The notes under the pieces were generated by a model. That model ran no database searches. It was given only the letters and a program-made list of their open reading frames with translations, and was not told the DNA's origin. Position numbers and translations under genes: made by a program. From Porphyromonas crevioricanis (GTDB lineage Bacteria > Bacteroidota > Bacteroidia > Bacteroidales > Porphyromonadaceae): DNA of 64,000 nucleotides. The DNA is taken from NCBI RefSeq assembly GCF_900167225.1, contig NZ_FUXH01000004.1, positions 87,437 through 151,436 of the forward strand. The letters run 5' to 3'. Shown here one piece after another: positions 1 to 9,403 of this stretch; within the stretch, counting starts at the first letter, position 1, and each line of letters opens with the position of its first letter.

Positions 1-1
1 G

Positions 2-49
2 GTAGCTATGATGGGGACTTTTTTCAATAACTACTCTACTCTGAAATAA
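2..49 (+). CDS. possible C-terminal end of an upstream gene (partial)
   Basis: Frame 2 is open from the left edge and stops with TAA at 47-49, one base before the PAP2 start codon. It would give the tail VAMMGTFFNNYSTLK. The tight spacing suggests the last codons of a cotranscribed upstream gene. Frame 1 also stays open to a TAA at 28-30, so the choice rests only on spacing. Too little remains to name a product. Confidence 0.3.
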   Translation, partial: VAMMGTFFNNYSTLK

Positions 50-50
50 A

Positions 51-758
51 ATGTCTGTACTGAATCAGCTTGTAGAAATGGAGCGAGAGGTTTTTCTTTG
101 GCTAAATAGTATGCATACTCCCTACACCGATGCATTCTTCTATCTATTTACTTCGACACATACATGGATAGGGGTTTGGGTATTGTTGGTGATGCTTTTG
201 TTCTACAAGCAACCGGCAAAAGAGGCTGTGTTAGTACTTATTGCCTTGCTTTTTTCTCTCCTTGTTTGCGATCAACTTACCTCTCATATCATCAAGCCAT
301 ACTTTATGCGTCCGAGGCCGACGCATTTTCCGGAAATCAAAGAATTGGTCAAGATCGTTTATGAATATCGTGGTGCTTTATATGGCTTTGTTTCGGGACA
401 TTCAGCGAATTATTTTTCTCTAGCCATGTTCACGTCTCTACTCTTCAGAGACAAAAGGTATAGTGTACTTATTTTCTTCTTGGCTACTCTCATAGCTTAC
501 AGTCGCATATACATAGGAGTTCACTTTATCACAGATGTACTACCCGGTGCTGCCATTGGACTTCTAATCGGTTGGTTTACCTATTGGCTTTATTCCAAAC
601 TACGATTTAGGTGGATCCCAGGAGCACGAACAACCCCTCCGAGCCGGGTCTTTGCTCCAATCCTTCGTTCATGGGTTTTTGTGCTGCTTTTTTTTCTACT
701 CTTTACAGCATCTGCATCGTATGCAGTAATGAAGATGGCTATGCGTATTGCTTCATAA
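51..758 (+). CDS. PAP2-family membrane phosphatase
   Basis: A 235-residue polytopic membrane protein of the type 2 phosphatidic acid phosphatase family, which removes phosphate from lipid phosphates such as phosphatidate, PG-phosphate or undecaprenyl pyrophosphate. The three family motifs are intact: K82...R89-P90 (KX6RP), SGH at 115-117, and S151-R152...H158...D162. Hydrophobic segments lie at about 34-52, 58-75, 118-132, 138-150, 163-182 and 205-225, in line with six membrane spans. It begins two bases after a possible upstream stop and faces a glycosyltransferase across a 35-base gap with no visible terminator hairpin. The lipid substrate cannot be read from sequence; a role in lipid A or carrier-lipid recycling is inferred. 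Confidence 0.9.
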   Translation: MSVLNQLVEMEREVFLWLNSMHTPYTDAFFYLFTSTHTWIGVWVLLVMLLFYKQPAKEAVLVLIALLFSLLVCDQLTSHIIKPYFMRPRPTHFPEIKELVKIVYEYRGALYGFVSGHSANYFSLAMFTSLLFRDKRYSVLIFFLATLIAYSRIYIGVHFITDVLPGAAIGLLIGWFTYWLYSKLRFRWIPGARTTPPSRVFAPILRSWVFVLLFFLLFTASASYAVMKMAMRIAS

Positions 759-793
759 AATCTCGAAATCAACTAACTTTATTCCTCTTGTAT

Positions 794-1921
794 CTACCTT
801 TCTTCCTTCTGTAAGAAGCTCAACAGATATTCCTCCAGCTCTTCCATATAACGAGAGAATGTTTTGGGCATAAGCGATGGTTTTATTTCAGCCTGCCAGA
901 GAGAAGTGGCCTCTATCCAACTCAACATCCGGCTCAAGGATCGGGTGAGATCATTTGTCTCAAATGGAGAAAAAACTTCTCCATTATTCTGATTGATTAG
1001 CCCCACGCTTCCTGCAACAGTAGACACCAACGAAGGGAGACCAGACATGAGAGCCTCACAGGTGACTGCTCCGAATAGCTCTCTACTGCTTGGCAATACA
1101 AAGCAGTCTGCCGCTGCATAATGAGCATATAGGTCTGTGCCTTCTTTCTTCCCAACGATATGTATCCTTTTCGATAATTTCTCTTTTTCTACCAAAGTCG
1201 ACAAATCCTTGACTTGTGGCCCATCCCCGACCAAAAGCAAATGCCAACGAGGATAGCTTTGTGCTAATTGAGAAAACGCAGAGATCAATGCCGGTAAGTT
1301 TTTTTCTTCAGCCAGGCGACCTACAAAGAGCAGTATTCGATCTTTCTCGGACAAGGTGTACTGTGCTCGTATTTGCTTGGCTTGAGGCAATGCTTGGAGC
1401 AATTGGGTATGAATAAATTGTTCATCCTGAACAATAGGCAGATAGTGACAAGGTAACCGATACTGCTGAGTATAGACATTCGTTACACGTGGGTCACAAC
1501 AGATCAAACCGTCAGCGAGGTGGATAGAAAAATTCTTGAGAATATTTTGCTTTCGTTTATCGGATAGAGTCAGATTGTCATCCACCAAACTAATCAGCGG
1601 TGCTTTGGTATATAAACTCTTACAGACAAACAGAATAGCTGTGATCAGGTTGATCTCGCTACACAAGATCAATTGTGGACGAAGGTCTTTTATTAAAGAA
1701 AAAAGTTGAGATCTGAAATTTGCCGGAGCATGGCGTGGACAAGAGAGAATTCTGTAAGAGAAATGTATTCGTTTTTGCAGCTCAGCATCATTAAATTGCT
1801 GTTCAAAAGGAGATGGATATTCAAAATAAATATGTGCATCAAAGCGGTTGTATAGTTCGTTGAAAAGTTCTATTCGGTAGGGAGCCAAGGCTCGATGTAT
1901 GATCAATAGTCGTGGTTTCAT
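794..1921 (-). CDS. GT4-type glycosyltransferase
   Basis: A 375-residue protein with a two-lobed GT-B glycosyltransferase plan. The N-terminal lobe opens with PRLLIIHRALAPYR, typical of GT4 acceptor-binding starts. The C-terminal donor lobe has LLFVGRLAEEKN near residue 200, LLLVGDGP near 230 and the sugar-nucleotide-binding segment DCFVLPSSRELFGAVTCEAL, with the family's E-x7-E arrangement, near 280. It should transfer a sugar from a nucleotide donor in the cytoplasm onto a lipid-linked or surface glycan. It is the last gene of a long minus-strand operon, five bases after the TagB-like gene and preceded by a flippase, so the three probably act on one surface polysaccharide. Donor and acceptor are unknown. 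Confidence 0.85.
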   Translation of the reverse strand: MKPRLLIIHRALAPYRIELFNELYNRFDAHIYFEYPSPFEQQFNDAELQKRIHFSYRILSCPRHAPANFRSQLFSLIKDLRPQLILCSEINLITAILFVCKSLYTKAPLISLVDDNLTLSDKRKQNILKNFSIHLADGLICCDPRVTNVYTQQYRLPCHYLPIVQDEQFIHTQLLQALPQAKQIRAQYTLSEKDRILLFVGRLAEEKNLPALISAFSQLAQSYPRWHLLLVGDGPQVKDLSTLVEKEKLSKRIHIVGKKEGTDLYAHYAAADCFVLPSSRELFGAVTCEALMSGLPSLVSTVAGSVGLINQNNGEVFSPFETNDLTRSLSRMLSWIEATSLWQAEIKPSLMPKTFSRYMEELEEYLLSFLQKEER

Positions 1922-1925
1922 GGAT

Positions 1926-3239
1926 TTACGAAGCCGGATTTAATAGCTCATTTAGACGAGACATAATTGATTGAGCTATGGATATTTCTGTATGAGGCAA
2001 TACTAAGTGACGAAACGAGTCCCATAATTCGGAGCTTTCTACTTCTCTCTTTTCGGCCACGGATTCCAAAAAGCGATCGATCTGTTCTTCTGAATCTGCC
2101 AATTGGTGTAGTTGGTATGCGAGCTTACCTATCTCATTGAGCTTTGGAGGAAGGCGATGGTTACGACGAATGAACAGCACGGGATGTTGGGTTAGGAGGT
2201 ATTCCACAGAAAAGGCTGCGCAATCGTGCACCATAGCAGCCGAATGAGCAAACAAATCGGCATAGGGTCCTAATTCCAGATAGCATCCTTCAGATTCATC
2301 CCAAAATTTGTAGTATTCATCCGTGCGTTCTCTACCCCATTGAGAATGGCGATACAACTTTGCTTTCAGGTGAGGATGTGGCTTAAATGCAAATCGCAAA
2401 CGGCCAGCAAAGCGATGCGGTAGCGATAAGTAGTAATCAGACAGACGTAAGAAGTTTGACAAGGCAAAGCCCCATGATTCAATAGAATGGTGAGGAGCTA
2501 GAATTACCAGAGGTAAATCTTCGTGGTTTTCTTTTTTAGGGAGAGCTTCTCTTATTTCGTCATAAATCAGAGGACCGGAAGCATATCCATTTTCCACTCC
2601 GAAAAGAGAGTGCCTTTGATAGAGATCGGAGTCTATCTTGGAGCTGAGAAATAATTGCCAGCAGTAACCAAAATTGCGAATTTTGTGCCACTCTGCCCTT
2701 GTATCAAGCACATAGCCATAACGGGAATAACAAATCAAGCTGTGCTTATAGGTGGATGACATGCGGTACTGCTTGGGCAGTAACACATCGTAGGGAGTGA
2801 TGTAGTAGATCAAATCAGGCGGACATTGCTTGGCTATATTGAGTAACTGCCCATCAGGAGATAGAGCTTCGATAGGAGTATAGCCCTTCTCTTTTAGCTT
2901 GGCCAAAGAGGTTTGATAGTTGTCTATTACTGCCGGGGTTAGCTCTTCAGAATATGGAGTGAGCAAAATAGCAGGTTCAAAATGAGCATTTTGCTCTAAC
3001 AAGCGAAACAATATCCCTTGCTTCCACTGAGCTGCTACGGAAACAATAAATAGGACCCGGTAGTGGCTCTTTCCTTTTAATTGTCTGTATAAAAGATCAA
3101 CATCCCGCCGAACTTGTCTAAAATGTCTGGGATCGACTAATCGCTCCCTAAGCCAGGCTTTCGTCTGAGTTATCACATACTGTACCCTTGGAGGGGAGAT
3201 CTTATAGAGGAAAGAGGTAAAATGGCTAAGTCCTGCCAT
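1926..3239 (-). CDS. TagB/SpsB-like (CDP-glycerol transferase fold) protein
   Basis: A 437-residue soluble protein. I see GT-B-like features of the CDP-glycerol:polyglycerophosphate glycerophosphotransferase superfamily: a FKPHPHLK segment near residue 285, and DLFAHSAAMVHDCAAFSVEYLL near 330-350, which resembles the family's conserved stretch where the nucleotide-linked donor binds. The match is distant, and it may transfer a sugar rather than a glycerophosphate. Its start lies 14 bases inside the end of the flippase gene and its stop is five bases before the next glycosyltransferase, so it is translationally coupled on both sides. A role in surface glycan or LPS decoration is inferred from this setting. 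Confidence 0.6.
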   Translation of the reverse strand: MAGLSHFTSFLYKISPPRVQYVITQTKAWLRERLVDPRHFRQVRRDVDLLYRQLKGKSHYRVLFIVSVAAQWKQGILFRLLEQNAHFEPAILLTPYSEELTPAVIDNYQTSLAKLKEKGYTPIEALSPDGQLLNIAKQCPPDLIYYITPYDVLLPKQYRMSSTYKHSLICYSRYGYVLDTRAEWHKIRNFGYCWQLFLSSKIDSDLYQRHSLFGVENGYASGPLIYDEIREALPKKENHEDLPLVILAPHHSIESWGFALSNFLRLSDYYLSLPHRFAGRLRFAFKPHPHLKAKLYRHSQWGRERTDEYYKFWDESEGCYLELGPYADLFAHSAAMVHDCAAFSVEYLLTQHPVLFIRRNHRLPPKLNEIGKLAYQLHQLADSEEQIDRFLESVAEKREVESSELWDSFRHLVLPHTEISIAQSIMSRLNELLNPAS

Positions 3240-4746
3240 GATTTTTACATTTAAGGAGACGATCTACTACAGACTTAGCTTCCGGACTAATCCCACTAAA
3301 ATAGATCGCACACAAACCGAAAAATCCTATTGGCAAAGAGCGTACCAGTATGTCAATCCAAGGATTAGACATGCAGGGAACAACATAGTTGATTGCACAC
3401 ATTGCCGTAAAGATGCAAAGAGAAACAAATAAGTCCTTAGAAAAAGGACTGCATTTCATCTTCAGAGAAATCATCAATTGTTGTACAAAGTAGCTCAGGG
3501 CCGTGGTGATAAGAGTGGCAATTGCGGCACCTGATATCCCCAATATTGGGATTAGTAACACTTGCCAGAGGACACCCAGAAGGGTAACCCCGAGTGTATA
3601 GTATAGGTTCCAGTGGTAATATTTCGAACAACTCAATAACGAATTGCCATAGTTAAATGTAATCTCCAGCATTTTGGCCAGACCCAAAAACAGAAAGACC
3701 GATTTACCAGAAATATATTTTGCTCCATTGGGCAGAATCGCGTAGATACTATCAATATTGAATAGGACTAAGAGAAAAATAAAACCACCGGCTAGTACCT
3801 GATGCAAAGCTACCCTTTTGAACAAGTGATTGGCTTGAGACAAATCCTCCCTTTTCATGGAATCAGCCATGATTGGAGATGCAATATTGAGCATCGACCT
3901 GGATGGTATTTCTACGACTGCTACCATAAAAAAGGCAATCGAATAGATGCCGGCACTATCCATTCCTCCGGCGTCCAAAGCTCCGACCATAAATAATCCG
4001 AGTTGGCTACCTAGCTTTGTCCCAATCGAAGCTGATACATAGATAAAAGTGTAGCGTAGGAAATTGCATCTTAATTCAGGGGTAATGTAGCTCCAATCGT
4101 GTTTTAGAGACAGACTGCCAAGACGGCCGATATAAGCAATAGAAAGGAGCATACAAAAGCCATAGCAGGATATGTATATACCTACCATGATCGGAAAGCT
4201 GACCCAACCAAGTGCGTAAACCAAATAGGTCCCGACAAGCAAGACTCGGAGTATGATCTCTCGGATCAATTTCGGGACAGCTATGCGCATCAGCTGTACG
4301 GCATATAATTCAAAAACCAGCCAAAACAGGAGGAAAACCACCAATGGCACGACCCAATGAAAGTATTGGACAAATTCCGGGCTATTGTCCATGTACATAT
4401 CACAAATAGGTCCTCTCAGTAGATAATACAAAGGAATGATAACTACTAAGCCCACCAAAGAAATGAGCAAAGCATAGAAAAGGAAGCCATTATCTCTTTC
4501 GGAGGAAGCTCTTGTCTGTTCTCCTGAATTTCGAAAGTAAGGATAGAAACGATAAATTGAAGAGTTGAGTCCCATCATCGCAAAGCTTGAAACTAGAGTG
4601 GCAGCTTGTAAGAGGACTTGTAACAAACCAATTTCTCCTGGCAATAAATAACGTGTCTGTATAAAAAAAGTCGAAAAGAAGCCGATGAGTGCTCCCAAAT
4701 AAGTCACCGCTGTCCCTTTGATACTTTGACGAATTACAATCCCCAT
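3226..4746 (-). CDS. Wzx-like polysaccharide flippase (MOP superfamily)
   Basis: A 506-residue protein with about fourteen hydrophobic segments and the N-terminal pattern of the MOP/Wzx flippases: GTAVTYLGALIGFFSTFFI followed by LLPGEIGLLQVLLQAATL. Such proteins move undecaprenyl-linked oligosaccharides across the inner membrane. It begins nine bases after folK ends and overlaps the TagB-like gene by 14 bases, so it starts a three-gene glycan module fused to the end of a housekeeping operon. It could belong to LPS, capsule or another surface glycan; the substrate cannot be told from sequence. Confidence 0.8.
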   Translation of the reverse strand: MGIVIRQSIKGTAVTYLGALIGFFSTFFIQTRYLLPGEIGLLQVLLQAATLVSSFAMMGLNSSIYRFYPYFRNSGEQTRASSERDNGFLFYALLISLVGLVVIIPLYYLLRGPICDMYMDNSPEFVQYFHWVVPLVVFLLFWLVFELYAVQLMRIAVPKLIREIILRVLLVGTYLVYALGWVSFPIMVGIYISCYGFCMLLSIAYIGRLGSLSLKHDWSYITPELRCNFLRYTFIYVSASIGTKLGSQLGLFMVGALDAGGMDSAGIYSIAFFMVAVVEIPSRSMLNIASPIMADSMKREDLSQANHLFKRVALHQVLAGGFIFLLVLFNIDSIYAILPNGAKYISGKSVFLFLGLAKMLEITFNYGNSLLSCSKYYHWNLYYTLGVTLLGVLWQVLLIPILGISGAAIATLITTALSYFVQQLMISLKMKCSPFSKDLFVSLCIFTAMCAINYVVPCMSNPWIDILVRSLPIGFFGLCAIYFSGISPEAKSVVDRLLKCKNHGRT

Positions 4747-4755
4747 GGTAGGTTA

Positions 4756-5274
4756 CTACAAAGAGAAGTCTTTTATCAATACCGGTCTTTCATCAGACAG
4801 ACGGTCGAGCGTATCTCGCAACTCAACAACTCGATACCCCAACGACGGATGAACCCAATCAGGAAAGAGTTCTGCCAATGGGTAAAGGACGAATGCTCTT
4901 TTGTGCATCTCAGGATGAGGTATAAATAACGTTTGAGGCGAACATACGTGCCATTCTTGCCTGTCATACAAAAGTAGATCTATGTCTATTATTCTGTCCG
5001 AATACTTTTTGTTTACACTCTTGGCTGTTCGCCCCATCTCTCGCTCCACCTTTTGCGTAAAGTAGAGCCAATCGATCAGGCTACGCTCTGTGTATACGAG
5101 TGCGACGGCATTGAGAAAATAATTGGGAGTGTCAAAATCCAACGGCTGCGTGCGATATACCGAAGAAACCTCAATGAGGCCATCTGCGTATTCACGAACA
5201 TAGCCTACAGCTTGGGACAAAAAATTCAGTCTATCCCCTATATTGCTCCCCAACCCTAAACAAAGTGTACTCAT
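4756..5274 (-). CDS. folK: 2-amino-4-hydroxy-6-hydroxymethyldihydropteridine pyrophosphokinase
   Basis: Transfers pyrophosphate from ATP to 6-hydroxymethyl-7,8-dihydropterin, the step before dihydropteroate synthase (folP, at 22.2 kb here). The 172-residue length is usual. Family marks are the N-terminal GLGSNIGDR, SSVYRTQPLDF around residues 37-47, the central RIIDIDLLLYD metal/ATP-binding segment, and FIPHPEMHKRAFVLYPLAE. It sits between queA and the flippase gene on the same strand, 70 bases after queA. The ftsX-uppP-truB-queA-folK order is common in Bacteroidota. Confidence 0.95.
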   Translation of the reverse strand: MSTLCLGLGSNIGDRLNFLSQAVGYVREYADGLIEVSSVYRTQPLDFDTPNYFLNAVALVYTERSLIDWLYFTQKVEREMGRTAKSVNKKYSDRIIDIDLLLYDRQEWHVCSPQTLFIPHPEMHKRAFVLYPLAELFPDWVHPSLGYRVVELRDTLDRLSDERPVLIKDFSL

Positions 5275-5343
5275 ATAGCTTAGAAAACATACACCTCCCT
5301 CGCAGAGACGAAAGAGGTGTAAGTGTACATCCTTTTTCTGTAT

Positions 5344-6393
5344 TTAGATGATCAATAGCGCATCCCCATATACACCAAAGCGATATTTCTCTTTGATGGC
5401 AACATCATAGGCATTCATCACATGTTCGTACCCACCAAAGGCCGCTGTCATCATCAATAAGATAGAGTATGGCATATTGAAGTTACTAATCATGGCGTTG
5501 GGCAAAGAGAAGTTGTAGGGAGGGAATATGAAAAGGTTTGTCCAGCCTTCAAATTCCTTGATGTGCCCATCTGTACTCACAGCCGTCTCCATGGCTCGCA
5601 AAATCGAGGTCCCAACAGCGCAAACCTTATGCCCACCATCTTTGGCCTTGTTTATCACTTGGCAAGCTTCTGCTCCAACAAACATTTGCTCACTTTCCAT
5701 CTTGTGTTTGGAGAGGTCTTCCACATCTATCTCTCGATAGTTGCCCAAGCTATTGTGCACTGTGAGGTATGCAAAGCGACAATCTTTGATCTCCAAACGC
5801 TTTAGGAGCTGTCTACTAAAATGTAGGCTTGCTGCCGGAGCAATTACAGCTCCTTCTTCTTGGGCAAAAACACTCTGGAAACGCTCCTCATCTTCTGGCT
5901 CTGCCTCTCGATCCAAATACTTGGGGATCGGAGTTTCTCCAAAATCGAAAAGGACTTTTTTGAACTCATCATGAGGTCCATCATAGAGAAAACGAAGTGT
6001 GCGGCCACGTGAGGTCGTGTTATCAATTACCTCAGCAATTAGGCTGTCATCCTCACCGAAATAAAGCTTATTTCCGATCCTTATCTTGCGAGCCGGATCT
6101 ACCACGACGTCCCACAGTTTTTGTTGCTCATTGAGCTCTCGCAGCAAGAAGACTTCTATCTTAGCTCCTGTCTTTTCCTTATTGCCATAGATGCGAGCAG
6201 GAAAAACTTTCGTATTGTTGAATACAAAAGCATCATCCTTGTCGAAATAATCTATGATATCGGAAAACTGCTTGTGTTCGATCTCCCCCGTAGCCCGATG
6301 CAACACCATCATTCGAGACTCATCTCTAAAACGTGCAGGATACTTGGCAATCAGCTCTTCTGGGAGCTTAAACTTAAACATCGATAGTTTCAT
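5344..6393 (-). CDS. queA: S-adenosylmethionine:tRNA ribosyltransferase-isomerase
   Basis: Moves the ribosyl part of S-adenosylmethionine onto preQ1 at tRNA position 34 to make epoxyqueuosine. The 349 residues match the usual length. Diagnostic segments are [22 protein letters not shown] at the N-terminus, [13 protein letters not shown] near residue 60, the [23 protein letters not shown] block near 210-235, and [14 protein letters not shown] plus NLFIFPPY later. It is 42 bases after truB, in the same minus-strand operon. Confidence 0.95.
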   Translation of the reverse strand: MKLSMFKFKLPEELIAKYPARFRDESRMMVLHRATGEIEHKQFSDIIDYFDKDDAFVFNNTKVFPARIYGNKEKTGAKIEVFLLRELNEQQKLWDVVVDPARKIRIGNKLYFGEDDSLIAEVIDNTTSRGRTLRFLYDGPHDEFKKVLFDFGETPIPKYLDREAEPEDEERFQSVFAQEEGAVIAPAASLHFSRQLLKRLEIKDCRFAYLTVHNSLGNYREIDVEDLSKHKMESEQMFVGAEACQVINKAKDGGHKVCAVGTSILRAMETAVSTDGHIKEFEGWTNLFIFPPYNFSLPNAMISNFNMPYSILLMMTAAFGGYEHVMNAYDVAIKEKYRFGVYGDALLII

Positions 6394-6435
6394 ATGCTTT
6401 ATTCTGTATTTTGGTCTGCGATATTTTTCTTTGTC

Positions 6436-7182
6436 TTATTTGCCGTCTTTCTCTTCTTTTGGGAGAGGTTCTACGTACCGTTTAAGCAGCTCATCCAACA
6501 GTTCTATCGGGTATGCATCTTCTATACGGTATTCACCAATACGAGTGCGCCTCAAAGCAGTTAGATGAGCACCGCTGCCTAATGCTACGCCTATATCTCG
6601 AGCTAAAGCCCGTATATAAGTTCCCTTGGAACAAACCACCCGGATTATTATTTCGGGCAAATCAGTCGATAGGAGCTCTATTTCTTCGACAACCAACAAA
6701 CGAGGCTTAAGGTTCACTTCTCGACCTTTTCTGGCCAGAGCATAAGCTCTTTTCCCATCTACTCTGATAGCGGAATAAGCCGGAGGAGTCTGCTCTATGA
6801 TCCCCACAAACTTTGGCAATACTTCAGAGATTAACTGCTCGGTAATGTGCTCTGTAGGATATTCTGCATCTGGCTCTGTCTCCAGATCAAAGCTTGGAGT
6901 TGTCTGCCCAAGCTTAAGTGTAGCTATGTATTCTTTTTTCCCTTGTTGCAGAGTATCAAGTTGTTTGGTACAACGCCCGGTACAAATGATCATCAATCCG
7001 GTAGCCAATGGGTCCAAAGTACCGGCATGACCTACTTTGAGTTTCTTGACCCCAAGTCTCCGGCAAGCCCAATATCTGAACTTATTGACAAGATCGAATG
7101 AAGTCCATCGATAGGGTTTATCGAAAAGTAAAACCTCACCATCTTCTGTCAGATGCCACTTGCGATCTTTTATATTATCCAT
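6436..7182 (-). CDS. truB: tRNA pseudouridine-55 synthase
   Basis: Makes pseudouridine 55 in the T-loop of tRNAs. The 248-residue protein has DKPYRWTSFDLVNKFR, the catalytic block GHAGTLDPLATGLM with the nucleophilic Asp, TPPAYSAIRVDGKRAYALAR, and CSKGTYIRALARDIG. The reading frame stays open to a Met codon at 7233, but that start would overlap uppP by 28 bases and add 17 unrelated residues. The start at 7182 gives a 23-base gap and an AGGA eight bases upstream, so I prefer it. Confidence 0.93.
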   Translation of the reverse strand: MDNIKDRKWHLTEDGEVLLFDKPYRWTSFDLVNKFRYWACRRLGVKKLKVGHAGTLDPLATGLMIICTGRCTKQLDTLQQGKKEYIATLKLGQTTPSFDLETEPDAEYPTEHITEQLISEVLPKFVGIIEQTPPAYSAIRVDGKRAYALARKGREVNLKPRLLVVEEIELLSTDLPEIIIRVVCSKGTYIRALARDIGVALGSGAHLTALRRTRIGEYRIEDAYPIELLDELLKRYVEPLPKEEKDGK

Positions 7183-7205
7183 CGAAAAAGTCCTGTAAAC
7201 AAACC

Positions 7206-8042
7206 CTATTGCAAATTGAGAGGTATACCACAAAGCATGAGTAGCAATATCAATGATCCCATAGCAATACGGTAGTAACCGAATGCACGAAATCCATATT
7301 TGGTAAGAAAAGAAACAAAGCCTTTGATAGCTAACAATGCAACAATGAAAGCCAAGATGTTACCGATCAAGAGAGTATCCATATGCTGCATAAATATCTC
7401 TTGCCCTCCTTCTTTGTACAGCTTGTAAATCTTTAGCAATGTTGCTCCCAACATTGTTGGTAAAGCCAGAAAAAAAGAAAACTCTGCTGCTGCCTTTCTG
7501 GATAGTCCCTGTTGCATTCCCCCCACAATAGTAGCCATGGAGCGTGACACTCCTGGCACCATGGCCAAACATTGATAAAGGCCTATAATAAGGGCTGAAC
7601 GAGGAGTCGGCTTGGAGGAGTTGGATGAAGCAAACATCTTATCTACAAAAAGCATAAATACACCTCCCAATAAAAGTATCAAAGCTACAACCAGTACACT
7701 CCCAAGCATATGGTCTATGTATTTCTCAAATAGTAGCCCTAATATTGCTGCAGGTAAGACTCCTAAAAGGAGCAACCCATAGAAACGGAAGCGACTAAGC
7801 ATACGAAGGACCGGCTGTGTCATTCCCGGAAGAGGCCTAAAATCAAAGAACCGTCTCCAATACAAGACTAAAACAGAAAGCATGGCTCCGAACTGGATAA
7901 TCACTGTAAAAGCCTTTGTGTAGCTATCTGACTCCATTCCCATGAGGCCCTCAGCTAAAACCATGTGACCAGTGGAAGAAACCGGTAGAAACTCTGTAAG
8001 CCCCTCTACTATGGCTAAGATTATTGACTGCAAAACTGTCAT
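7206..8042 (-). CDS. uppP: undecaprenyl-diphosphatase (bacitracin resistance)
   Basis: Integral membrane enzyme that dephosphorylates undecaprenyl pyrophosphate to recycle the lipid carrier of peptidoglycan and O-antigen. The 278-residue protein has the BacA family motifs EGLTEFLPVSSTGH at residues 13-26 and the PGVSRSM segment near 160, plus about eight hydrophobic spans. It lies between a DUF3098 gene and truB in the same operon. Recycled carrier would also serve the flippase and glycosyltransferase module at the operon end. Confidence 0.96.
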   Translation of the reverse strand: MTVLQSIILAIVEGLTEFLPVSSTGHMVLAEGLMGMESDSYTKAFTVIIQFGAMLSVLVLYWRRFFDFRPLPGMTQPVLRMLSRFRFYGLLLLGVLPAAILGLLFEKYIDHMLGSVLVVALILLLGGVFMLFVDKMFASSNSSKPTPRSALIIGLYQCLAMVPGVSRSMATIVGGMQQGLSRKAAAEFSFFLALPTMLGATLLKIYKLYKEGGQEIFMQHMDTLLIGNILAFIVALLAIKGFVSFLTKYGFRAFGYYRIAMGSLILLLMLCGIPLNLQ

Positions 8043-8159
8043 AATCCTAAGATTACGAATGTGAAAACATCACTACACACGACTCCATCTTTCTTGAGAA
8101 AGAAAATGGGTCATGTATAGATTATTTGTCTAAAAATGAAACTTCTTTCAACAATATAC

Positions 8160-8405
8160 TTATTCTGGTCTCTCGGTGTTTTTCCTCGATGAATCGGAAG
8201 ATGGCTTTGCCATAATAGCATAAGCCATGAGACTAAAGCCTGCGACACAGACAATAGGGGCTATCACGATGCGACGTGTGGAAAAAAGCTCGGGATTAAA
8301 ACTAACACCATCAGTTGGCGCTCCTCCCGACATCAGCACAAAACCCAATACTATCAGCAGAACTGAGACTAACATGAGCAGATAATTCTTCTTGTTGTAC
8401 AACAT
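8160..8405 (-). CDS. DUF3098 small membrane protein
   Basis: An 81-residue protein with two hydrophobic segments (about 8-27 and 47-66) separated by a short loop containing SGGAPTDGVSFNPELFSTRR, and a polar, Ser- and charge-rich tail. This loop and the position between ftsX and uppP are typical of the Bacteroidota DUF3098 family. Function is unknown; the constant neighbourhood suggests a link to cell-envelope synthesis or division. Spacing to ftsX is 56 bases. Confidence 0.8.
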   Translation of the reverse strand: MLYNKKNYLLMLVSVLLIVLGFVLMSGGAPTDGVSFNPELFSTRRIVIAPIVCVAGFSLMAYAIMAKPSSDSSRKNTERPE

Positions 8406-8461
8406 AAGTATTTCGTTAGTTAATAATCTGGAATATCCTCCCCAACAAAAGAGTAGGAGGC

Positions 8462-9343
8462 TTATATCAAATACATTTTACTGCCATCCATACGCACATA
8501 GCGTCTGGCAGCTCTGTATGCTGTGAATGCAGATACAAGGCTGCCAATCATCAGCAGAGTTACAGCAAGCATCCCCAGATCTCTAAGAGGAAGATAATTC
8601 CATAACATCGGTAATTGGTATTTGTCCAGAGCAAAAATGGCTGCGAGTAGGAGCAAACAGGCTAAGGTGGCACCAAACAGACCATCGAAAACACTGTGCC
8701 AAACAAATGGGCGTCGGATAAAAGCTGCAGAAGCCCCTACAAGAGAAAGAGTGCGTATCTGATAACGCTTGCTGTAAATAAGCAAACGGGTAGTATTGTT
8801 GATCTGTATAAAACTGATGATAAGAAGAACAATAGCCAGTATGAGCAATATGCGCTCTGTGGCCTTGATCTTAGTATGTACGGTGTGGAATAGATCTTGT
8901 CTGTAGGAGAGTCTCTCTACGCTGTCCCAAGCCCTAATTTTGGTGTCCACGATTGGCAAACTGTCCGGATGTGCATACTCGGACTTTACATAGACTTGCA
9001 TCTGCGGTTGCAATGGATTGTAGCCCAATACCATTACAGGGTCTTCGCCCAATTCTTTCCCTAATTCCTCGGCTACTTCGTTGGCTGAGATGTATCGAAT
9101 TCGTTGCACAAACGGCTCTCGTTCCATTTTGGTGCAGAGAGCCTTATTCTCCTCATCCGAATTCCCTTCTTTGAGCAGTATATTGAAAGCTATTTGCTCC
9201 TCTACTTCTTTCCGGATCGCATTACCAGCAATCTCTGCCAAGCCTAAGCAGCCGACAATGAATAATACCATAGCAATACTGATAATACATAACAGATGTG
9301 TATGATAAAATGCTTTTGAACGGGTCTTTTTATGTTTTGTCAT
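8462..9343 (-). CDS. ftsX: cell division protein FtsX
   Basis: A 293-residue FtsX/permease-like protein: short cytoplasmic N-terminus, one span near 18-38, a periplasmic domain of about 130 residues, then three C-terminal spans around 165-185, 215-240 and 255-280. This fits FtsX, which works with the ATPase FtsE to activate septal peptidoglycan hydrolysis. No ftsE is adjacent; the ATPase at 9404 is of the Mla type, though in this operon it is the nearest ATP-binding subunit. Encoded between that gene and the DUF3098 gene. Confidence 0.88.
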   Translation of the reverse strand: MTKHKKTRSKAFYHTHLLCIISIAMVLFIVGCLGLAEIAGNAIRKEVEEQIAFNILLKEGNSDEENKALCTKMEREPFVQRIRYISANEVAEELGKELGEDPVMVLGYNPLQPQMQVYVKSEYAHPDSLPIVDTKIRAWDSVERLSYRQDLFHTVHTKIKATERILLILAIVLLIISFIQINNTTRLLIYSKRYQIRTLSLVGASAAFIRRPFVWHSVFDGLFGATLACLLLLAAIFALDKYQLPMLWNYLPLRDLGMLAVTLLMIGSLVSAFTAYRAARRYVRMDGSKMYLI

Positions 9344-9403
9344 TTGTCTTATTTCGATTTAGATAGGGATCAGAAATGAGATTCATTCTAATCAAGACTC
9401 CTT

